NCBI RefSeq assembly: GCF_003259845.1
Contig: NZ_QLMJ01000029.1
Span: forward strand, 1 to 64,000
Reading direction: 5' to 3'
Origin: Actinoplanes lutulentus
Lineage (GTDB): Bacteria; Actinomycetota; Actinomycetes; Mycobacteriales; Micromonosporaceae
Length of the DNA: 64,000 bases
Below, piece by piece: positions 59,311-64,000 of the stretch. A model generated the notes under the pieces. It was not told where the DNA came from, did not search any database, and saw only the letters and a list, made by a program, of their open reading frames with translations. Positions within the stretch are counted from its first letter, which is position 1. Every line of letters begins with the position of its first letter. A program made the translations under genes and the position numbers.

Positions 59311-60657
59311 TTACCAGATGTTCGGTGGGCGAAGGGCCATCCGCGGTAGCGGCGGCAACGCCGGACGGTCCAGCCAGGCGTTGAACAGGTCGTCCAGGGG
59401 CTTGGCCGCGAACCTCGCCGCGTGCTCGCGGAACTGCTCCGTCGTGACCGTCCGGTGCCGGTGCTCGGCGACCCAGGAGCGCAGCAGCGCGAAGAACGAC
59501 GCCTCGCCGATCCGGGCCCGCAGAGCGTGCAGGGCCAGCGCCCCGCGCTTGTAGACCACGGTGTCGAACATCCGGTCCACGCCCGGGTCGGCGACGGCGA
59601 TGTTCGCCGGGTGGGTCGCGACCCAGGCGTACCACTGGGCCGCGTGCGCGTCCACGGACAGGCCGCCGGAGGCGGCCGACCAGAGCCACTCGGTGTACGT
59701 CGCGAAGCCCTCGTTGAGCCAGATGTGACGCCAGTCCGCGACGGTGAGGCTGTTGCCGAACCACTGGTGGGCGAGCTCGTGCACGGCGAGGCGTTCGTGG
59801 GTGCGCCGGCCGTCGAGGTGGTTGCGCCCGAAGACGGCCATGCCCTGCGCCTCGATCGGGTCGTCCAGGTCGTCGTCGGCGACGACCACGACGTACTCCT
59901 GGAACGGGTACGGCCCGAAGATCCGTTCCAGGGCGATCATGATCTCGCCGTGTCGGCCGAAGTCGTGCCGGAAGACGGTACGCAGACGCGGCGGGACGGC
60001 GGCCCGCTGGACCACCCGTCCCGGGGCCAGCTGGATCAGGTCGTACCGGCCGACCTGGACGCTCATCAGGTACGGGGCGGTCGGTTCGTTGCGCTCGTAC
60101 ACCCAGGTGGTGGTGCCGACGCCACGGCGACGGGCGACCGGGTCGCCGGTGACCACCACCGTGTACGCCGAAGCCGTGGTCACCGACACCAGAAAAGTGG
60201 CCTTGTCGTCGGGGCGGTCGTTGCACGGGAACCAGGACGGCGACCCGATCGGTTGACTCGCGACGAGGGCACCATCGGTCAGCTCGTCCCACCCGATGTC
60301 GCCCCAGCGTCCTGAGATCGGCACGGGCTTCCCCGCGTACCGAATCTCGATCTTGAAGGTGGCGCCGTATCCGATAGGTCTCTCGGGTCTGATCTTGATC
60401 TTGTTGGGTCGATGCTCGAACTTCGCCGGGCGGCCGTCGACGCGCACCTCCTGGACGCGGAAGCGGCCGAGGTCGAGGGTGAGCCGGGAGAGCTGCTGGA
60501 CGGCTCGCGCGGTGATGACGGCCTTGCCGGCGAGCCGGTTCGTCGCCACCTTGTAGTCGAGGTCGAGGTCGTAGTGCAGGACTCGATAGCCGCCGTTGCC
60601 GTGCGCCGGCAGATAGGAATCGGTCGAGCGGTCGGCGCCCGGCGAGGCGGGTATCAC
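59311..60657 (-). CDS. M1-family metallopeptidase, PldII-like
   Basis: 448 aa from GTG 60657, whose GTGA overlaps the NRPS stop; GTG 60690 is an alternative. M1 aminopeptidase architecture without the long C-terminal helical domain: substrate loop EAQGMAVFGRN in place of GAMEN, zinc site HELAHQWFGN plus downstream Glu in WLNEGFATYTEW, and Tyr in DTVVYKRGAL. In Streptomyces albulus an M1 enzyme beside pls degrades epsilon-polylysine. Coupling to the Pls-like synthetase suggests the same pairing. No signal peptide with this start. Confidence 0.87.
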   Translation of the reverse strand: MIPASPGADRSTDSYLPAHGNGGYRVLHYDLDLDYKVATNRLAGKAVITARAVQQLSRLTLDLGRFRVQEVRVDGRPAKFEHRPNKIKIRPERPIGYGATFKIEIRYAGKPVPISGRWGDIGWDELTDGALVASQPIGSPSWFPCNDRPDDKATFLVSVTTASAYTVVVTGDPVARRRGVGTTTWVYERNEPTAPYLMSVQVGRYDLIQLAPGRVVQRAAVPPRLRTVFRHDFGRHGEIMIALERIFGPYPFQEYVVVVADDDLDDPIEAQGMAVFGRNHLDGRRTHERLAVHELAHQWFGNSLTVADWRHIWLNEGFATYTEWLWSAASGGLSVDAHAAQWYAWVATHPANIAVADPGVDRMFDTVVYKRGALALHALRARIGEASFFALLRSWVAEHRHRTVTTEQFREHAARFAAKPLDDLFNAWLDRPALPPLPRMALRPPNIW

Positions 60658-63600
60658 GACCGCCGGGATGCGATCGGGTTGCCGAGCCACTGACTGTCGT
60701 CGGGCACGACGTCACCGCGAGTGACCAGCGAGCCGGGTCCCACGGTGGTACGCGCGCCGATGCTGGCGCCGGGCAGCACGATCCCGTGCGGGCCGAGCGT
60801 GGCGCCCGCGCCCAGAGTGACCTCGTCCATGCTCATGATCCGATCATGGAACAGGTGGGTCTGAACAACGCACCCCCGGTTCACGGTCGCGCCGGCGCCG
60901 AGACGCACCAGATCGTACTCGGGAAGCCAATATGTCTCCAGCCACACACCGCGGCCGATCCGCGCGCCGAGCGTGCGCAGCCACATGCTCAGCAGCGGCG
61001 TGCCGTTGGCGAAACGGAACAGCAGCGGCGCGGCGAACGCCTCGACGAACGTGTCGGCGAGCTCGTTGCGCCAGACGAACGACGTCCACAGCGCGTGCTC
61101 GGTGACCCGGAACCGGCCGACCAGGATCCACTTCGCGGCCGACGCGATCAGCGCCGCGCCGATCGCCGCGCCCAGCAGCACCGGTCCGGCCGCGAGCGCG
61201 GCCACCCAACCGCCCTGGGTACGCCAGATCGACGCCAGCGCCGCGAGAACGAGCACCGCCAGCACGCCGGCGCACATCACCGGGACGATCCGGCACAGCT
61301 CGATCAGGGCGCGGGCCACCTTCAGCCGCATCGGCGGGTCGAAGGTCCGCCCGGCGTCACCGGTCTCCACGACGCGGCGCAGCGGCATCGGCGGTGCACC
61401 GAGCCACGACGAACCCTTCTTCGCCTTGTGCGGCGCCGACGACAGCACCCCGACCAGGCCACGCTTGGGAACCGACCGGCCCGGCGCCGCCATCCCGGAG
61501 TTGCCGAGGAACGCCTGCTTGCCGATCCGGGCCGGGGCGACCCGCAGCCAGCCGTGGCTGAGTTCGTAGGTGGCGACCATCGTGTCGTCGGCCAGGAACG
61601 CGCCGTCGTCCACCGTGGTCATCGCCGGCAGCGCCAGCACGGTCGACGCCTCGACGTTGCGGCCCACCTTGGCGCCGAGCAGCCGCAGCCAGACCGGGGT
61701 GAACAGGCTGGCGTAGATCGGGAACAGCGCGACCCGCGCCATCCCCATGAGGCGCTCGGTCGTCCACACCTGCCAGGCGACCCGTCCCTGTACGGGGTGG
61801 AAGCCCGCCCGCAGACCGATGCTGAGCATGCGGACCGCGACCAGCACGACCAGGGCGTATCCGACGAGGTAGACGACCGCGGCGAGCGGGACGACGGTGA
61901 GCACCGCGCCGAGGTCCGGCTGCTCGGAGATCCTCCAGCCGATCAGCGCGAGCGCCGGCAGCAGAGCCACCACCGGCACGAGACCGAGCAGCTGAGCGGT
62001 CAGGCTGTACGCGCCGACCCAGAACGTCTTGCCCAGACGCGAGCGGGCCGGGCGTTGCGCAGGCCAGCCTTCGGCGTCTTTCGCATTCACCCGGACAGCC
62101 GGCGAACCCGCCCACCGCTGGCCGGCCGGCACGGCACCGGTCACGGTCGACCCAGCGTCGATCTTCGCGCCCTTGCTGACCCGGGATCCGGGCATCAGCG
62201 TGCTGCGGGACCCGACCCGGGCGCCCGCGCCGACCCGGACCATGCCGACCCGCACGACGTCACCGTCGATCCAGTAACCGGACAGGTCGACCTCGGGCTC
62301 GATCGCCGCGCCCCGGCCGAGTTTCAGCAGGCCGGTGACCGGCGGCGCGGAGTGCAGGTCGACGTCACGGCCGATCCGCGCGCCGAGCGCCTTCGCGTAC
62401 GTGATCATCCAGCCGGCTCCGGCGACACCGTTCGCGCCGGTCAGCTCGGCGAGCCGTTCGGCCGCCCAGATCCGCAGGTGGACGCTGCCGCCGCGTGGGT
62501 AGTCGCCGGGGCGTACGCCGCGCAGCAGCAACCGGGCGCCGCCGGCGGCCACCGCGATCCGGCCGGCCGGACTGAACAGCACCAGCCAGCCCGCCGCGAT
62601 CCACCACCAGGAGACCTGCGGGGCCAGGGTCGTCACCTTGCCCAGCGCGGCCAGGACGGTGAGCCAGCGCAGCCCGACGAGCGCGAGCATCGGCAGCATC
62701 AGCAGGCCCTGGATCAGCCCGGACAGCCGGGGCGTCGGCCGGACCTCACGGCGGGCGCCGGCCTCCGAGCTCAGCGCCTCGACCACCGTGGCCATCTGGG
62801 ACAGCAGCGGGCTCTGGTAGATGTCGGCGACCGCCACCTGCGGGTACTTCAGCCGGATCCAGGCAACGAGCTGCGCCGCGTTCAGGCTGCTGCCGCCGCT
62901 GCTGAAGAAGTCGGCGCCGGCCTGGGCGGGCCGAATCCCGAGGATCTCCTCCCAGCCGCCGGCGAGCCATTCCTCGGTGGCGGTCAGTTCGGCATCGTCG
63001 TCGTTGTTACCGGCCAGCGGCCAGGGCAGCGCCGCCCGGTCCACCTTGCCCGAGGTCCGGGTCGGCAGATCGTCGATGACGGCCAGCAGCGGAACCAGCG
63101 CGGCCGGCAGCTGCTCGCGGATCCGCTGGGTCGCGGCCGCCAGGTCGAACTCACCCTCCCGCGGCACCAGGTAACCGACCAGCAGCTGGTTGCCCGCGGC
63201 GGTCTTCTTGATCGCCGCGGCCGCGCCGGCGACACCGGGCAGCGCCTGCAGGGCGGCGTCCACCTCACCCAGCTCGATCCGGCGACCACCCAGCTTGACC
63301 TGCTCGTCACCGCGGCCGAGGAACAGCAGCCCCTCGGGCTCGGCGCGCACGATGTCACCGCTGCGGTACGCCCGCTCCCAGCCCAACGACGCCAGCGGCG
63401 CGAACTTCTCGGCGTCCTTCGCGGCGTCGAGATACCGCGCCAGGCCGACCCCGCCGATGACCAGCTCACCGGTCTGGCCCATCGCGACCGGCTCGCCCGC
63501 GGCGTCGACCACGACCAGCTCCCAGCCGGCGAGCGGCAGGCCGATGCGTACCGGGCCCTCACCGGTCAGCCGCGCGGCGCAGGCGACCACTGTCGCCTCG

Positions 63601-64000
63601 GTCGGGCCATACGTGTTCCAGACCTCGCGTCCCTCGACGGCGAGGCGCTCCGCTAGCTCCGGCGGGCACGCCTCGCCACCGAAGATCAGCAGCCGGACAT
63701 CCTCCAGGGCCTCGACCGGCCACAGCGCGGCGAGCGTCGGCACTGTCGACACGACGGTGATGCGCTGCTCGGCCAGCCACGGACCCAGGTCGACGCCGCT
63801 GCGTACCAGTGAGCGCGCGGCCGGCACCAGGCAGGCGCCGTACCGCCAGGCCAGCCACATCTCCTCGCAGGAGGCGTCGAAGGCGACGGACAGCCCGGCC
63901 AGGACGCGGTCGTCCGGGCCGAGAGGTTCCGCGGTTTCGTCGACGAGGAACAGTTGCGCCTCGGCGTCCACGAACGCCGCCGCCGAGCCGTGCGAGACCG
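60654..64000 (-). CDS. Pls/PosA-type single-module NRPS, 5' end outside window
   Basis: At least 1,115 residues shown; the reading frame continues past the right edge. Adenylation domain (VSHGSAAAF, FDASCEEMWLAWRYG, NTYGPTEATVV, YRSGDIVRAEPEG), carrier protein with GGSSL phosphopantetheine serine, then three pairs of membrane helices separated by three hexapeptide-like left-handed helix domains (about GARIGRDVDLHS, LGAKVGRNVEAST and LGARIGRGVWLET onward). This is the architecture of epsilon-polylysine synthetase, which makes amino-acid homopolymers. No classical condensation or thioesterase domain. The amino acid cannot be read safely. Confidence 0.9.
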   Translation of the reverse strand, partial: VSHGSAAAFVDAEAQLFLVDETAEPLGPDDRVLAGLSVAFDASCEEMWLAWRYGACLVPAARSLVRSGVDLGPWLAEQRITVVSTVPTLAALWPVEALEDVRLLIFGGEACPPELAERLAVEGREVWNTYGPTEATVVACAARLTGEGPVRIGLPLAGWELVVVDAAGEPVAMGQTGELVIGGVGLARYLDAAKDAEKFAPLASLGWERAYRSGDIVRAEPEGLLFLGRGDEQVKLGGRRIELGEVDAALQALPGVAGAAAAIKKTAAGNQLLVGYLVPREGEFDLAAATQRIREQLPAALVPLLAVIDDLPTRTSGKVDRAALPWPLAGNNDDDAELTATEEWLAGGWEEILGIRPAQAGADFFSSGGSSLNAAQLVAWIRLKYPQVAVADIYQSPLLSQMATVVEALSSEAGARREVRPTPRLSGLIQGLLMLPMLALVGLRWLTVLAALGKVTTLAPQVSWWWIAAGWLVLFSPAGRIAVAAGGARLLLRGVRPGDYPRGGSVHLRIWAAERLAELTGANGVAGAGWMITYAKALGARIGRDVDLHSAPPVTGLLKLGRGAAIEPEVDLSGYWIDGDVVRVGMVRVGAGARVGSRSTLMPGSRVSKGAKIDAGSTVTGAVPAGQRWAGSPAVRVNAKDAEGWPAQRPARSRLGKTFWVGAYSLTAQLLGLVPVVALLPALALIGWRISEQPDLGAVLTVVPLAAVVYLVGYALVVLVAVRMLSIGLRAGFHPVQGRVAWQVWTTERLMGMARVALFPIYASLFTPVWLRLLGAKVGRNVEASTVLALPAMTTVDDGAFLADDTMVATYELSHGWLRVAPARIGKQAFLGNSGMAAPGRSVPKRGLVGVLSSAPHKAKKGSSWLGAPPMPLRRVVETGDAGRTFDPPMRLKVARALIELCRIVPVMCAGVLAVLVLAALASIWRTQGGWVAALAAGPVLLGAAIGAALIASAAKWILVGRFRVTEHALWTSFVWRNELADTFVEAFAAPLLFRFANGTPLLSMWLRTLGARIGRGVWLETYWLPEYDLVRLGAGATVNRGCVVQTHLFHDRIMSMDEVTLGAGATLGPHGIVLPGASIGARTTVGPGSLVTRGDVVPDDSQWLGNPIASRRS

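Noticed and set aside
60786..63656. Very long plus-strand frame opposite the NRPS
   Set aside because: Composition (Arg, Gln, His, Asp, Pro) is that of an antisense shadow; the minus strand carries clear adenylation, carrier and hexapeptide motifs.
1..64000. Search for rRNA, insertion sequences, integrase/att sites and CRISPR arrays
   Set aside because: No transposase, recombinase or repeat-spacer pattern was seen; tRNA-like genes at 20412-20572 have no adjacent integrase.

Overview
The window is high-GC actinobacterial chromosome, most likely Actinoplanes or another member of the Micromonosporaceae. The evidence is gene content and style. There are GTG/TTG starts and many ATGA/GTGA stop-start overlaps. 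There are XRE/DUF5753 and DUF397 regulator genes, ECF sigma/anti-sigma pairs, a Pls/PosA-type synthetase, a TerY-type stress locus, and two chemoreceptors, which suit a genus with motile spores. No rRNA, CRISPR array, insertion sequence or phage module was seen. The genus assignment is inference.

Layout. 1-3093: thinly coding, partly degenerate stretch with three orphan genes and a broken HEAT-repeat gene. 3094-7968: PNPOx-like protein, a kinase / CHRD-domain protein / class F sortase operon, and a SigK-RskA-like pair. 8092-15221: small enzymes and regulators (methyltransferase, MmyB-like regulator, SDR, SRPBCC, VanZ, erythromycin-esterase-like, monooxygenase plus AraC, tiny lipoprotein). 15290-19304: secreted alkaline phosphatase, then a ChvE-like sugar-binding lipoprotein joined to a chemoreceptor. 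19301-24256: DUF5995, two tandem unusual tRNA-like genes, a zinc-ribbon SDR, and three membrane-anchored proteins. 24272-33656: hydrolases, a second ECF sigma pair, an XRE/methionine aminopeptidase divergent pair, a BON protein, a macro-domain-like protein, and XRE-DUF5753/DUF397 regulators.

33663-42215 is a mannan-utilisation locus: binding lipoprotein, two permeases, GH2 beta-mannosidase and secreted GH26 mannanase in one overlapping operon. It carries no ATPase gene. Divergent from it lie a LacI-type sensor lacking its DNA-binding domain and a ROK repressor. 42322-45662: second chemoreceptor, then a TetR repressor and MDR oxidoreductase sharing a clear operator. 45941-52482: five-gene signalling locus of two VWA proteins (one fused to a pseudokinase and an Ig-like domain), a DUF4407 membrane coiled-coil protein, an atypical kinase and a PP2C phosphatase. 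52682-57526: PASTA penicillin-binding protein, a 57-residue gene, a GT4 glycosyltransferase and an (alpha/alpha)6-barrel protein. 57597-58507: nucleotidyltransferase/partner pair resembling a toxin-antitoxin module. 58528-64000: alpha/beta hydrolase, M1 peptidase and a right-truncated Pls-like NRPS.

The candidates for something new are the two tRNA-like genes with over-long acceptor helices ahead of the zinc-ribbon SDR (20412-21945), and the VWA/pseudokinase/DUF4407/kinase/PP2C locus (45941-52482). Next come the binding-protein/chemoreceptor pair and the DNA-binding-less LacI sensor beside the ROK repressor.
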